Shown here: one piece after another, positions 51,917 through 64,000 of the stretch | Numbering within the stretch: position 1 is the first letter of the stretch | Layout of the letters: each line of letters opens with the position of its first letter | Assembly (NCBI GenBank): GCA_947652115.1 | Contig: OX393570.1 | Span: 676,006 to 740,005, forward strand | Source: Blastomussa wellsi | Taxonomy: Eukaryota; Cnidaria; Anthozoa; Scleractinia; Plerogyridae | Direction of reading: 5' to 3' | DNA length: 64,000 nt | Notes under the pieces: model-generated | The model's database searches: none | What the model saw: only the letters and a program-made list of their open reading frames with translations | Told to the model about the DNA's origin: nothing | Made by a program: the position numbers and the translations under genes

Positions 51917-54900
51917 ATGTTGTCTTTGAGAGCCGTAAGCAATATGGCGGCTAATGCAATGGAAACCGACGATCTAGGCCATTTACCTTCGAGTACGCTA
52001 CGAAGATCGAATTCTGCGCCTAATGTTAGCGCTGCTGTGGTGAGCGATCCCATTCCTATCTTTCAGCCGCTACAGACTGCAAGGCAGCGACGCTTTTCAA
52101 CGAGTCAAATGGCTGTGAATGTTGTAAGTAAAAATTCCGCGAACAAATGTCAAATGCATTTAGAAGTTCTTTTAGGCTTGATTGTATGGCTATAGTCGCC
52201 AATCTATGCTTTCCATTCTTCAGGGATCTCCCGCATCAAGAATAGAACAGATCAAAAGGGTACAATTTTGTTATTTTTAAATGTAAAATAATTCACTGCT
52301 CAAGTTCATTCGTTGTGTGTTGTTATCTCATGCATGCCGAGTCTTTTCCATACACATATTGCCTCCAGGCGACTTCTTTTCGATTAGCAGAAAAAATACC
52401 ACTATAAAAACGCTATCTGATTTAAAACATAGGACGACAGAAGAAAGTGAAGGGAATCATTTCGTTATAATTTCGTTATAATGTTGTACGATTTTAGGAA
52501 GAAAGCATGGATGATGCTAGTCGCGAAAGACAAGTTGAAAGGTGAGTTATGGAAGTACCGGCCGACCTGTTCTTATTTTTAGGAAATCAAGACAACGAGA
52601 TACCTTGCATGAGGAATTCATGCTAATTTTTTTATCCGATTTTGAAATGTCTTTAAAAAGCGCTTATTGTGAAATTATGGGTGTCTTTGGATTGAGGTGC
52701 AAATACGGAATTGAAAGGGACTCGCATATTCGTTTTACAACTGTTGCAATTCTGATGTGAAGTAGGTATATGAAATAATTCAAGTAATTCTGTGGTACGC
52801 ATAAGTTTATAGATACGTTTGTCAGAAGCTCAATATTATGTACATTAGTTGTAAAATAATTTGATACCTTATTGATATGATTTACTACTAGACTGACGGA
52901 CAACATCAAACTCCAAATAAAATACAAATTAAATACGGTATTACTGTAAATTTTGCCCCATTTCATAGCTTTTGAGACGTTTTTGACAATTGAATTAATT
53001 TAAATTTTATAAGCCATTGTGAGCACTTGAATGATAATGGATTTTTTTTACCTAAAATTATGGCTAATATTAAAGACCACCCTTAGCTTTTTCATATGTC
53101 TAGACAAAAATGGAAATATTTGTATTTTGTTGTTTACTGTAACACTGTACCCCAAAGTATTTTTAATATTAAAAACATGAGTCAACATTTGATCTCATTA
53201 TTTTCTCCTTACAATGCACTATTTTCACCTTCACAGAGCACCAGTGTACCATGTCCCTGTTTTGGTATAATTTTGTGAAAGGGTTTGAAAAATTGAATGA
53301 TGACAAATTTGGGGTAAACTGTCAATTTCTCTCCAAATTCTGAGATGCCCGTTTCTTGAAGATATAATTCAGTCAACATTCTCAATTTGGGCAGATTTAC
53401 TGTTGGCCTGAAGATCGAGGTTCTGTCATGGTCGGGTGGGGGGTAATGACAACTTCCTTATTCATTGAAGGACTGGCTTTAGCTGAAGTAGCTAAGTGTC
53501 CAAAAATGCTACTATTTCAATTTATTTTTTTAGTGAGCTCTTTCTCACAATTGGAATACATGAGAACATGACATTAATGGTAAGTATTTTATGTCACTGA
53601 CACAAAATTAATTGTGCATTATGGGGTTATTCCAGAAAAAAATTCAAACACCCCAATCAGATGGCAAAATGTTTTAGCCCTTTTCCAGCCCCCATTTCCT
53701 GATTTCCTTGGTTGATATACATGTACCCCTAACAACCTGGATTTCTTTCGCCTGGATTTGACTGATTTTTTTTAAATCCATGCGTTTAGTGTCTACTGTA
53801 TACTGAGTTATTTTTTCTGTGATAGGAATTCCATGTTTTAAAATGGTATGAGTTCTTGTCTATCCTCCGAGGGGTTTTCTGTGGGTTCTCCTGTTTTCCT
53901 CCCTCAAAAAACAAACTCCAGATTCCAAATCCAGGCACGTATACATTCTGACTTGCTCTGCGGAGCTATTCCGTGCTAATGAAAAAGAAAATGTCAATGA
54001 TCCTGTGGGAGTTGACAAACTTTACACCTGTTTCTTCTTGTTACAGTAACAGCTAGTGTAATAATATTTTTCTCATTAATAATACTTTTTCTGTCTTAGG
54101 ATCATGACAAGAACCATGATTCAGACATGAATGAACGACGGAACTCCTTTGATGAACACCGACCTGCATTCCCGTCACCGTCTTCATTATCATCGTCACC
54201 AACAAGTAATCAGAGGGTGAGAATTATTATTGTGTTCAATCTTAGGTGATGCAAAAAATTGTTTTCATAAATAAATTATCTTGGTAGGTCTGCACACAAA
54301 GTCTGCACAAAGTCTGCACACAAGCCTAGTGGTCCATCTGGCTAATTACAGAAACTGACTATGTTGTTTAACTGAACAATTTTAATATTTTTTTTCTTTT
54401 TTCAGGGGATGAGAAATGCAAGAAGCCTCACTCCTAGTCCAGTACCCAGTCCAACTCGAACAACATTCACGTAAGTCATACCCTATGACAAAGACTTGGG
54501 ATGCCCGTCCACTCTTAACTTTCCTTGTGTGGAGTAATTTTTGATGTTGAGTTTTTCTTGGCAGGCGGAGAAGTCTCAGTCCCGTTTATTTTCGACCAAG
54601 TACCTTAGCTTTGAAAAGAAAATGTAAGTAACATTTTGTGTATAAAAATGCCCAGTATGGGTCTTAAACGTCTTTTTTGTCCCCTTTCTGCCTTTTTTAC
54701 TTTGAAACATTTCATCATGTTTTGGTTTGGTTTTCTAGGTCCCTCAGAAGGCTTTGAACTGGGTGTCAGTCCTTCAAAACGTCTCTGTGATGTTTCGCCA
54801 CTAAACTGTTCACCCGATGTTCCTTGTGAATCAGTACACCTAAACTTTGATGACGACAATCATATACATGAATATCCACACAGCTCCTCGGCTTCAGATT

Positions 54901-55097
54901 CATCTACGTCATCATCATCATCATTGTCCACCACCCCCATGCTCTTTGGCGAAATACAAAGACATCCTTTGCCTGTTTATCGATCAAAAGTTACACCCCC
55001 AAGGTCACCTCTCGCTGGCCCCTCCACAACCCAAAGTCATCCTAGGACGATAGGATCCTCAACATCATGTTTCACATTTGCTCCTGTTAGAGATTGA
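51917..55097 (+). CDS. PABIR1: PABIR/FAM122-like PP2A-B55 regulator, 310 aa
   Basis: Eight exons: 51917-52123, 52224-52259, 52498-52541, 53534-53579, 54100-54216, 54406-54470, 54565-54623 and 54739-55097 (TGA), 933 bases in consistent phase. Family hallmarks: TLRRSNSAP near the N-terminus (a site type phosphorylated and bound by 14-3-3 in vertebrate FAM122A), SRIEQIKREESMDD (the helix that contacts the B55 subunit), SLTPSPVPSPTRTTFTRRS, and PSTLALKRKC...PSKRLCDVSP (nuclear-signal-like). The protein is otherwise Ser/Pro-rich and disordered, as in the family (human FAM122A is 287 aa). It should inhibit or redirect PP2A-B55 in the nucleus around mitotic entry. In-frame ATGs at 51944 and 51959 have better start contexts and may be the real start. 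Exon 4 (SELFLTIGIHENMTLM) is the least family-like part. One FAM122 gene is expected outside vertebrates, so the symbol is approximate. Confidence 0.82.
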
Positions 55098-55239
55098 TGA
55101 GAGTGCAAGCTGAGAGGTATTTATTTGTTATTTGCCAAATGTAGATCTGCAAACAAGCAATACAGGAATGCAGGGTCTTCTATAAGGCTAACACTAATGC
55201 TTAATTAGTGTTACTAAGACAGAAATTTTCAATTCATCA

Positions 55240-55345
55240 TTATTGGCCGTTTTGATGCTAGAGATGATAAAGCCGTCTGAGACGTTAACGCTGTCTTGAG
55301 ACGACTTTAACATCTACTGTAGTATAAAAACGGTAAATAAAACAG
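55240..55345. mobile_element. Short foldback repeat
   Basis: GCCGTTTTGATGCTAGAGAT ... AAAGCCGTCTGAGAC pairs with GTCTTGAGACGACTTT ... GTAGTATAAAAACGGT. About 105 bases, non-coding. The family is unknown to me. Confidence 0.5.
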
Positions 55346-58300
55346 ACGCCTTTAACGTTTTAGCTATTTTTTGAAACCACGAGACAAACTTGAAAAAGTC
55401 GGCCTGACTCTTCAAGTTGAGACCTAAAGCTCCTTATGATTTCAAAATGACAATATCACTCCTTATAGCTTCAATACACTTGCATAGTAATTTTTAACCA
55501 AACTGCACCACTATTTGTTTGGTTTTTCCGTTTTTTAAGTGATACTTGTGACAGTGACCCTTTAACTCCAATCCTCCGATTTTAGAAGGAAAAAGTACTC
55601 AAGACAACGTTTCAACAACTTTCTGTTTGACAAGACACATCCTCACATCCTCGCACTTGGAGCCGAAAATCTTTGGACAGTCTTCGGTAGTGTTCGGAGT
55701 GACCTTGATTATACCATCGGGTCATCTTTGAAAACCTTGATAAAAATCTCACGTTTTTGACTCAGAAAAAGTTGGCAGTTGTAACTTAATGCTTAAAGAA
55801 AATGATGGTCTGACACTGATTAACACTTTTTTTTGTTAATTTTGCAGGTATATTTTTCTATCCAAACAGTATTTTATCAGGCTTCATACAAGATAGCTAA
55901 TTATCATTTTCATAATGGCATTAGGTACATATTAGGAACGTTTGTCACATTGCACATGCAAATAATTACATATTAACTGAACGTACAGTGTTAGGTACGG
56001 TAGTTATAGTTAGGCATGTTTCTGTATTGATTTCATACATGTACAGTGATTTTATTGAAGAATCCAAGAGAAATATTCATTAACTGGATAATTAATTACT
56101 AGGCATTTCTGTTTTATTCACCCAGTTACTTTTGTTCATAATTGACAATAGTTGACAAAAAATAATGACTTATATAATGTTTACATCAATTTCTGTTTCT
56201 TTCAGTTAGTTTCTATGTGGACATATGAACTAGCACAGACCTTAAAAATAAAATGGCCGTGGAACTTCATGTAAGCAGGCACTATTTGTACCAGAAAGTG
56301 TCCACTTTTTGGGTGGAGGTAGGGGGGTTCCCATTTGAAAGGGGGTGGTAAGGACAGAACAAAGATATTTTAGCTATCAAGGTCTCATATGAATATGCTT
56401 GACTCAAATCCCAGTCCCACACTCAATTTTGTTTCTAAGTTCCCATTTTCCCAGTGAGAACAAAAATCGTGAAATCCTAGTTCCCATTTTTATCCCAGCT
56501 TCAGGCCTCTCTAAAAAGGTTGCTTTGGGAGAATCGACTTAAACATTACAGACTGAATACAGTAGTTAATAATGTGTAGATGTAGATGAATACCAGAATG
56601 AGCTATAAATTAAACAAGGAGCAATTAAGTCACTGTGGCAGTTTGCTCTCACAGGTTTTTCATTCATGTTGTATGTTGTCTGCAGACAGTGACGCTGCAC
56701 TTGGTCTGTGTACTGAATGACCAAATGTACCAAAATAACAATACATGGCCATTTTTGTATAAAAGGCTCTAGTTTTAATCAAGCCAACATTTTGTAAACT
56801 GAGGTAAATGTGTAGTATTCTGGTTCAAGAAAAAACTCTTATTATTATACTTATGGGTGGTAGCCGTAAATCTTCACAAATTATGACGTAGGCTGTGTTA
56901 GTTTCATGGAAGAACTTTTAAAAGTGTGCCTGGACTCATTTCATAAGCAGTGGCTGACATTTTTTGTAGTTTTGCAAAGTCGGTTTGGGAAACAAGTGCT
57001 GGTGTTGGAAAATCTTTGTTGGAGCACTCAACATTTTCCGACATATTTCATCCAACAAAAACTAGTGTGTGCATGCACGATTACTCCGAAACTGATCATG
57101 CAAGCGAACGTGTTGCGTAGCAACTTCAGAGAATGTACATCACAAGCTCAGTCCCATCTCAGAGGCGGGATTTGTCAACTGGTGCATGTTCCCCCAACTG
57201 AAGAATACTGCACAGACTAGTACACTATGTAAATAAAAGGCAGATTGTTTTTATTTGTGTTGTAAAATAAAGTGTTCAAATTATCTCAGTGGGAAACTTT
57301 GAATAACCCGCAGTCACCTACTTAGGGAAGGGTTCTGAAGACTATTTTCATCAAAGCAGTTTTTTCTGGATTATGTCTTGATCATAATTATGCTTTGACA
57401 AATTCAATGAATTTTAAAGGTTTAATGTAAAATTAATTTGAAAACAATTTTTGTTTTGGATTTGTTTTTATCAAACAGTACATGTTAATTGTGTGATACT
57501 TCAACTGTCCATCAAGCAAATGGCTAAGTTTGGAATCGAATAACACCACAAAATTCATCAAAAATACTCTACTGCCTGTCATATTTTCAACGATCTCTGT
57601 ATTTGGAAATGTGGTGAGACTTTCTTTTCTTTATACCAGTACGAGTAAGTCAGTAAGGGAAGACTGTTCATGCTTAATACTTGTTGTACTGTCAAGTGGA
57701 ATTTTCACACTTTTCATTGAGTAGCATTAGATATAACTAATAAGGTACTAGATGACTTGGAATTAAACTTGTTGAAACCTAGAGTGTACATATAATTATT
57801 ATTATAATTGAATACAATACTGTAGTTGCTCACTTTCTTTGAAAGTTATGCAACCAAACAGCTTATCATGGAACTGAGTCTTTTAGGGTAGCTCAGTGAC
57901 CATGTCTTCCTACCACTGTTGGGTCTATTTTATCCTTTGCCATATGATTCTTTAGTCTTGAGTATCAGAACAAGTGGGTGGCATCGGCCGTGTGCTGCTC
58001 ATTATCATGTTTCCCCGAGAATATCCCTTCCACCCCATGAAAGGCCATTGGAAATTCTGAGGGAGTGGGTTCTCAAAAGCCAAAATGGGAATGTATGCAT
58101 GTTTTCTGGAAGAGTTATGTGGCAAGTCACATAGCACCCCTTTACATGTCCAGGAGTTTAAAAGTGGTTAACTGTCAGGACAAATATTATTAAATGCATC
58201 AGAGGAAACCTGTGAATCTCAGTTCTTAAGTGTGGTAATTACAAAGATGTAATAATCTGTCCCTTGTCTGTCATTAATTTCAGAAATTTCATTTGTCCAG

Positions 58301-59305
58301 GATCATTTAGAACCATAAAATTCATAAAGCCACAACCTTTCGAACTTTCAAAATCAGTACTCTTTGGAGCTTCTTGTGAAGGCCTTGTATGCCACAGAAA
58401 ACCAAGAGGAACTAACTTTCAGGGGTTCACTAAGTTGAGGAAGGGAACCAAGAGGATAAGCTAACTTTCAGGGGATCACTAAGTTGAGGAATTATTGACA
58501 GCAAAATTGTTTGACATTTCTATCAGGGCCTAAGTACTTTGGTGGGAGTACCTTTTAGGGTCACGTTTAGCTATAAATAATAGCTCAGTGGTTGAGGAGA
58601 CCTGTAGTCAGTTTTTATATAAAGTAATTATTTTCTATGGTGCAATAATTCAGCTTTTAAGAGCATTGTATGTATCAGCTAACAATCTTTTAAATGTGTA
58701 AGAATTCAGAGTGTATCTAATAGCAATATTTTAAAATTTGTAAATAGTAGTACTCGTAATATTCATTTTGTACTTTACGTTATCAGCTTCATACTCACAA
58801 TAAACACATCAAAATATATAATCTGGCTTGTGTCTGTTACTTCCTTGGCTGTGCAACTTTTTTGTAGATAGGGTGTGGTGGTGGTGGTTTCTGGAGGGAG
58901 GGGTAGGAAATGTTCTGGAACTATATAATTCATACAAACTATACCTCTGTAATACAGACTTCACCATGATTATAATAAAAAAAAAAAAATAAAATTGTGG
59001 ACACTCTTCCCTGTCCATTTTGTGTCCACTGCCTATTGTGAAATAATTTTCCCAATTTATTAAGCCCTCTTTCTAACATTATCTCGCATGTGTAGGCATG
59101 CAACACATGTAAAGGACTATGAAGTTGTAACACTTAGCACACGTTCCATGGTTTAGTTGTATGTCATTTTGCATGTGTTCCATTGACAGTCCATCAACCA
59201 GAAGAGCCAATAGAAGGTGCAGGTGTTGTCAATTCTTTATTAGATTGAGCTTGTGTATGTACATATTACATGATCTACATGAAAGCAATGGACAACAGTC
59301 AATGT

Positions 59306-59429
59306 CAGGGGCGGATCCAGGATTTTTCTCAGGAGGGGGTGTACCACTAAGGAATGACGTTATTGATGGGGCAGGTTATTTCAGGGAGGGGTGTGCACCT
59401 CCCGGACCCTACCCCTAGATCCGCCCCTG
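59306..59429. mobile_element. hAT-like MITE (CAGGGGCGGATCC ends)
   Basis: Starts CAGGGGCGGATCCAGGATTT and ends TAGATCCGCCCCTG. These ends are common to a widespread group of small hAT-type elements in animals. No 8-bp target duplication is visible, so the copy is old or truncated. Confidence 0.55.
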
Positions 59430-59830
59430 CATGCTTACTCCAAAACAAAATATCAGGAACCGGAATGCAATATGAAGTTCTTGTACCTTACAATTAACAT
59501 GTAGTTCTGAAAATTAGAAGACTTATGAATGTGAAGAGAGACAGGATTGGTTAGAAGACAATTATTGTCTTCTGGATTAAAGTATAATCATGTAGATAAT
59601 TCATCACAATTTGTTATGATTTATTTATTTTATCACTAGAGTGGTGTATAAAGACATTCTAAAAAAAAACAAACAATGCATTTTGTAGCTCCTTGAAAAT
59701 AGGCGTGTACCAGGGGGCTGCTATCATTGGTCGCCCAGAATGCCTACATCTACAACTAAACAAGATAATGTTTTATTGTTTCAGAAAGCAATACTTGACA
59801 TCATCATCCTTCTTGTATCAGTTCTGTACA

Positions 59831-62800
59831 TTATTTCACATATTTTTCCATGAACTTTTTATGGAATTCTGAACGTAAGGTATCATTAATAAAGTGCTGT
59901 CCCTGAAAAACAAAAGAGTGAAAATTAATTAAAATTAACTCGCCAGTGTAGAGAGATGGTTACAGTAAAGTGTGAGAACCAACACCTTGTCTGGACAAAA
60001 AAATCACTGCAAAATACTCTGCTAACTTAGAAATTACCTAAAAAGCAAAATTATTAGCAAAATCAAAGGTTAGTACTATTGTAATTGAATCTAAAGGATC
60101 ATTATTTGGAGCACAAGAATTAAATCTGTGCACCTATCCCTATAGAGTGGTAAAGTGTGATGTCATAAATATTTAACTTTTTGAAATTATGGGATTCATT
60201 AACATCTTTAGAAAGAACATGATGAAAAATGCCCACTTGCCAAAACTCAGCAAATCAAATCCAGGTAATTTTGTTTCTGTTCTTATTAGAACAGAGACAA
60301 AATTAAAAGGATTTGTATGGAGTCACGGAAGCATGAAAGGGCCAATATCTCACCCCCAAATTAAAATAGGATGCTGATTTTTGGCAAGTAGGCATTCTTC
60401 ATCATGTACTTTTAGAATAGCTATGTAAATTTTTGTGAATAGCTATGTAAGTTTTTGTGATGTCATCACTTTTTATCAGATGTCCACAAAAGTGGACAAC
60501 AAAAAAACTGAATAAGGCAAGCAAAAATCTCAATCTTACTTTCTTTTTGCTGTCATCCCCTTTAGCGCAGTTCTTGAACACAACATCATCATCCCACCTT
60601 ATTTGTAAACAAATAAAAACAAGTTTTAGTTTTGCATAATAATTATTGTTTCTGCTCAATTCAGGACAGAATTTTGTTCACTGTTTACTTCAAAAGTGAA
60701 GACAAAATTTTATTTCTTCTAATATGGGACAATAATAGAGAAACTCATCACATACTTTACCAGGAATATTTTTCTTGATATGCAACCAAATTCTAAGAGC
60801 TAACAAAGCTGACACTAATCAAAAATTGCCTGACAAAATTTCTCCAACATCAGATTCCAACCAGCAACATCCTTTTTGCAGAGCAAATACTCAACATTAT
60901 TCAAACAGTATTTTATAAATGCCTGGCAGTGCACAGTTAGGTTTGGATCTGTTGAAAGATAATTTAAGTTGAAGTGACAACGGAATACGTTACTTTGCAC
61001 ATGCTGACCACTTGTTCTGTTGTACAAGCTACTCCCCTCGTTGGTTATCTACCATCTTGTACGAACGCGTGCTCAGAAAAATATACCGGTAATTGTTAAA
61101 ATATAATGTACCAATTAAGAGATGTATAGGATACCTTCTTTTCACTTTGAAATTGTTCTGTGTATTCAGTAAAGGATTTCCTGTCATGATATTTTCCATT
61201 CTTATTCTTTCTTCTTCTTCTTTCTTCTCTCTTTCCTAATATGTAATTATGATACATGTAGTTAGAGGGTAAGGCAAGGATGATTTGCAACTAAAAAAGC
61301 TTAACAAGTGTTGCAACACAATGTCTGCTATTGACCTAAAGGGGAAGTATCACGCTATTTTTTATTTTAGTAACACATCAAAAATCCAAGGGATGTTCTT
61401 TGGTTAATAAAAGCTGCATGATAATGATAAAAAAATCCTTTGAAAGACTATCAAAATGTATAGAAACTGTTATAGATGTTTTTGCAGGTGAATGGCTAAG
61501 ATTGAGACTGATACCAACTTGAAAATGTTGAGGGAAGTTAAATTAAATTAATAAATAACATGGGTTAGCTGGTAACTAATGCTTAAAAAGATGCAAAAAG
61601 GAAAAATCTTAGACATACATGTAGATCAGTTGGATAGCCTCAACTGAGGTTAAGGTAGAAATTCAGGAGTGAGCAAAAAGAATTTAACAGAAAAGTAACT
61701 GCAAATCAAAACATGCAAGCAGGTAGTGAGGAGTTAACAACAGAATTCTAACCTTTCTGGCCTCTTCTTGTGCTCGTTCTTTTTTTATTCTCTGCAACTC
61801 AGCAAGAAGTTCTGCCGTGTCATCTTCATCATCGCTAAAACACACAAAGTGAAATAACCTGATTACTTTGTATTGACAATGTGACCTCACATTATAAAGA
61901 TACAGATGTACTTACATCATATATGAATGAACTGTCTTCTTTTCTACTATAATTCGTATTTTGCAAGTGATGTCATTGATGCCATGTTGGATGACATGAA
62001 CAAAAGATTTCTGGTTACCCTCTTTTGTTTGGTCATTCAACATGGCCACGACGCTTATTGTCATATGAATCTCTGGGGATTGGTTACAAACCGGCAATAA
62101 CCAAAAAGGTTAATTATCAAAATTTTAGATTAAAAAGTAGAACAAAATTACAAACTACATGTAACAACACACCTTTCCTCAGAGTCGTCATCATCATCAT
62201 CAACTGGATCATCTGCATCCAGGTTAGAGGGAGGAGGTTGGTCCAGTCGAGGTCTCTTTGGCTGTTCAGTTGTTGATCTACTTCCCTTCTCCTTAGATCT
62301 TTCACGAACTGCTTGACGTTCACGCTCTTCCAAGTCTTTGCGGAAGTCTTTGCTACGCAGTTCTTCAACTGTGTCTTGGCCTGTTTGTCTAAGGGTGTAG
62401 ATTGTATAGCAGCTTTGATATAGTGTCAAGCACATCATGGTCTGTCCATTATACTCTTTCTCCCCCACCCTCAAAAAAGGAAAACTACAAGGCCGAATGT
62501 TTCAATTTTGCGCTAGCCTGCAGTGCAGGAAGTTTTGGTCGTGTCATCGTTCATGTTCCAAGTGTTTAGCCGTAATTTTGTATTTGCAGAAAAGTGGAGA
62601 ATGGGGGGGGGGGGGGGGGGGAAGAATGCGAGGCTTGGTTAACTTCTTCACTCGCCCCAACTCTGCACTTTTTTTCTAATTCAAGATGGCACCCTAAACA
62701 ACCAGTTGGAATACCCACTCACAGTGCCAAAATCTGCCTGCCTGTTGCACTGCACGCTAATTTGAAGAGTTTACCTGACACTACAAACTAAAATAACACT

Positions 62801-63189
62801 GTTGCAATTAATTTTGTTAACTTGTTCACTTCATGAAACACACGTGAAACGAGAATTTTATGTCAAACTTTCATCTTCTTCATGTACATGCAAATCAGTT
62901 CACAAACTAAAGCAAACTGTTTGCTTGACTCCAAACCTTTCGCTTCGATCTCACTAGAAACAAAACCTGCGGCGGTTTGCAAATACACACATTCAACAAA
63001 CGCTTAATAACATAGAACATTTAATAGCTACAAAAAGAAAAACATATATGAAGCGCACCTGTGTTTTAGTTTTGTGTGTGAAGGCAAGTCGCGACTCGAG
63101 TACTGCTTTGATAACGCCGAAAGATCTCCTTCGCCCTTCCCGCGGCCACCTTTTGCGGTGTCCCACGTCGGCCTAGCCGCTGTAGTCAT
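59831..63189 (-). CDS. CWC15: Spliceosome-associated protein CWC15, 219 aa
   Basis: Six exons in transcript order: 63059-63189, 62173-62388, 61753-61834, 61135-61235, 60540-60597 and 59831-59902 (TAA). They sum to 660 bases with matching phases; human CWC15 is 229 aa. The N-terminus is [20 protein letters not shown] followed by [14 protein letters not shown], essentially invariant in the family. It then has [11 protein letters not shown], an acidic tract after LDADDP, the coiled stretch [32 protein letters not shown], and the C-terminus [15 protein letters not shown]...[22 protein letters not shown]15 is a component of the Prp19/CDC5L-associated spliceosome core in the nucleus. All parts are present. 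The start codon is fixed by the conserved N-terminus. Confidence 0.95.
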
Positions 63190-64000
63190 TGTTTGATGTT
63201 TTCTTCTCTTCTAAATATTTCTTATAGTCCTTTGTAGTGATCTATACAAACTGAAAGCGTAATCTGCACGTCCAAAATGGCGTACCACAGTTTACGACCG
63301 CTGACCAAGTGTTCACTTTTCCTATGTTGTGTATGCACCCCCGGTTTTTACCCATTAATATTCGCCCTTTTCCTGACTTGCTCGACTAACTTTTCCAGAA
63401 AAAGATAGAAGTGGCATTAGAAGGAATTGTGACATTAAAACCCCTAAAATGCTGATGGTCAGCAATAATGATGCAAAAGGGATGTATATGATTGTATGTG
63501 TATGCTTGTGGGGGGAAGAAGGTGCAAGGGTGGGGGTGGGGTGGAGGTGCTGGAGAGTAATGCCTGGAATTTTAGTTGGGAGTGCGTTACAGTGTGATGC
63601 GCCTTAGTGTGGCCACCCAACAAACTTTTTTGACAAGTTATAATTAGCCAACAGAGAGCACTAATTTTTTTTAGCTTTCCCGCCTCCTTGCAATGTTCAA
63701 AACTGTTGTCATGAAACTAATTGTCACGCTTTTAACAAGGAAACAGTCTCTCTCTGATTGGTTAACTTGTAAAAAAGTTTGTTAGGTGTAAACCAGCCTT
63801 GAAACTCTAATCAACCATCTTTCTCCATCATTTTCTTAAACTTGTTACGCTACACCCTCCTGATCATACAACTATATATAATTTTTGTATTTAGCTCAAC
63901 TTTGACACTTTGTACTTTATTGACTCCAAAATTAACAACCTGTGAACTTAGTAATCCTATAAATATTTGGCTCTCTTCATCATTATAAATTACATTCAAA
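63190..64000. other. CWC15 promoter and upstream intergenic sequence
   Basis: The first about 130 bases upstream of the CWC15 ATG contain a YY1-like AAAATGGCG and are the likely promoter. Beyond that are a G-rich tract (63505-63560) and a repeat copy at 63595-63810. No second gene is visible before the window ends. Confidence 0.45.
63595..63810. mobile_element. Foldback MITE, CCTTAGTGTGGCCACC family, copy 2
   Basis: Shares GCGCCTTAGTGTGGCCACCC, CTTGCAATGTTCAAAACTGT and CACGCTTTTAACAAGG with 26185-26432. Its right end is degenerate. Confidence 0.55.

Larger units (their letters stand above)
55098..59620. other. PABIR 3' UTR and intergenic region, no further gene seen
   Basis: Several AATAAA signals (near 55337, 56250, 57232 and 57268) could end PABIR transcripts. 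A foldback repeat is at 55240-55345 and a hAT-like repeat at 59306-59429. Frames of up to about 100 codons occur but none has a domain, supporting splice sites or a recognisable relative. Confidence 0.5.

Noticed and set aside
56906..57220. 104-codon frame downstream of PABIR
   Set aside because: No domain, no splice support, and it lies in probable 3' UTR or repeat-like sequence.
59161..59418. 85-codon plus-strand frame
   Set aside because: Its second half is translated from the hAT-like repeat at 59306-59429.

Overview
The window is from an animal nuclear genome, most likely an anthozoan cnidarian (a coral-like hexacorallian). The evidence is intron-rich genes with GT-AG introns and no operons, metazoan gene content (frizzled-domain receptor, MCM7, RANBP2/Nup358, PABIR/FAM122, CWC15), and abundant small foldback DNA elements, tRNA-derived SINEs and a Penelope-like remnant. 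The species call is inference. The gene models were built by hand from reading frame, splice sites and intron phase, and each closes to a whole number of codons.

Layout. 697-2189 (+): 3' part of a frizzled-CRD, single-pass membrane protein whose 5' exons lie outside the window. 3198-5225 (-): a 165-residue GNAT acetyltransferase, head-to-head with MCM7 (5545-15074, +; 19 exons, 717 aa). The short shared promoter carries a consensus E2F site. 15075-18535: intergenic repeats. 18536-24870: a Merlin/IS1595-type transposon with a perfect 8-bp target duplication, itself interrupted by a 3.66-kb Mutator-like (MULE) element with a perfect 11-bp target duplication, which in turn contains a small foldback element. 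25196-49734 (+): RANBP2 (31 coding exons, 3374 aa), with a 2.7-kb Ginger-type DNA transposon (integrase with intact reading frame, 4-bp target duplication) in intron 20. 51917-55097 (+): PABIR/FAM122-like PP2A regulator (8 exons, 310 aa). 59831-63189 (-): spliceosome factor CWC15 (6 exons, 219 aa). The rest is UTR, intergenic sequence and repeats.

The host genes are unrelated housekeeping genes (replication licensing, nuclear pore and SUMO, PP2A control, splicing) and form no visible pathway. RANBP2 is the most unusual: it has five Ran-binding domains, four RanBP2-type zinc fingers and IR-like SUMO-interaction segments, but no C-terminal cyclophilin. Its last two exons carry an almost identical, recently duplicated or converted RBD-zinc-finger module. 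A 59-bp copy of its first Ran-binding-domain exon lies in its own intron 26, with microhomology at both junctions, which looks like a template-switch scar.
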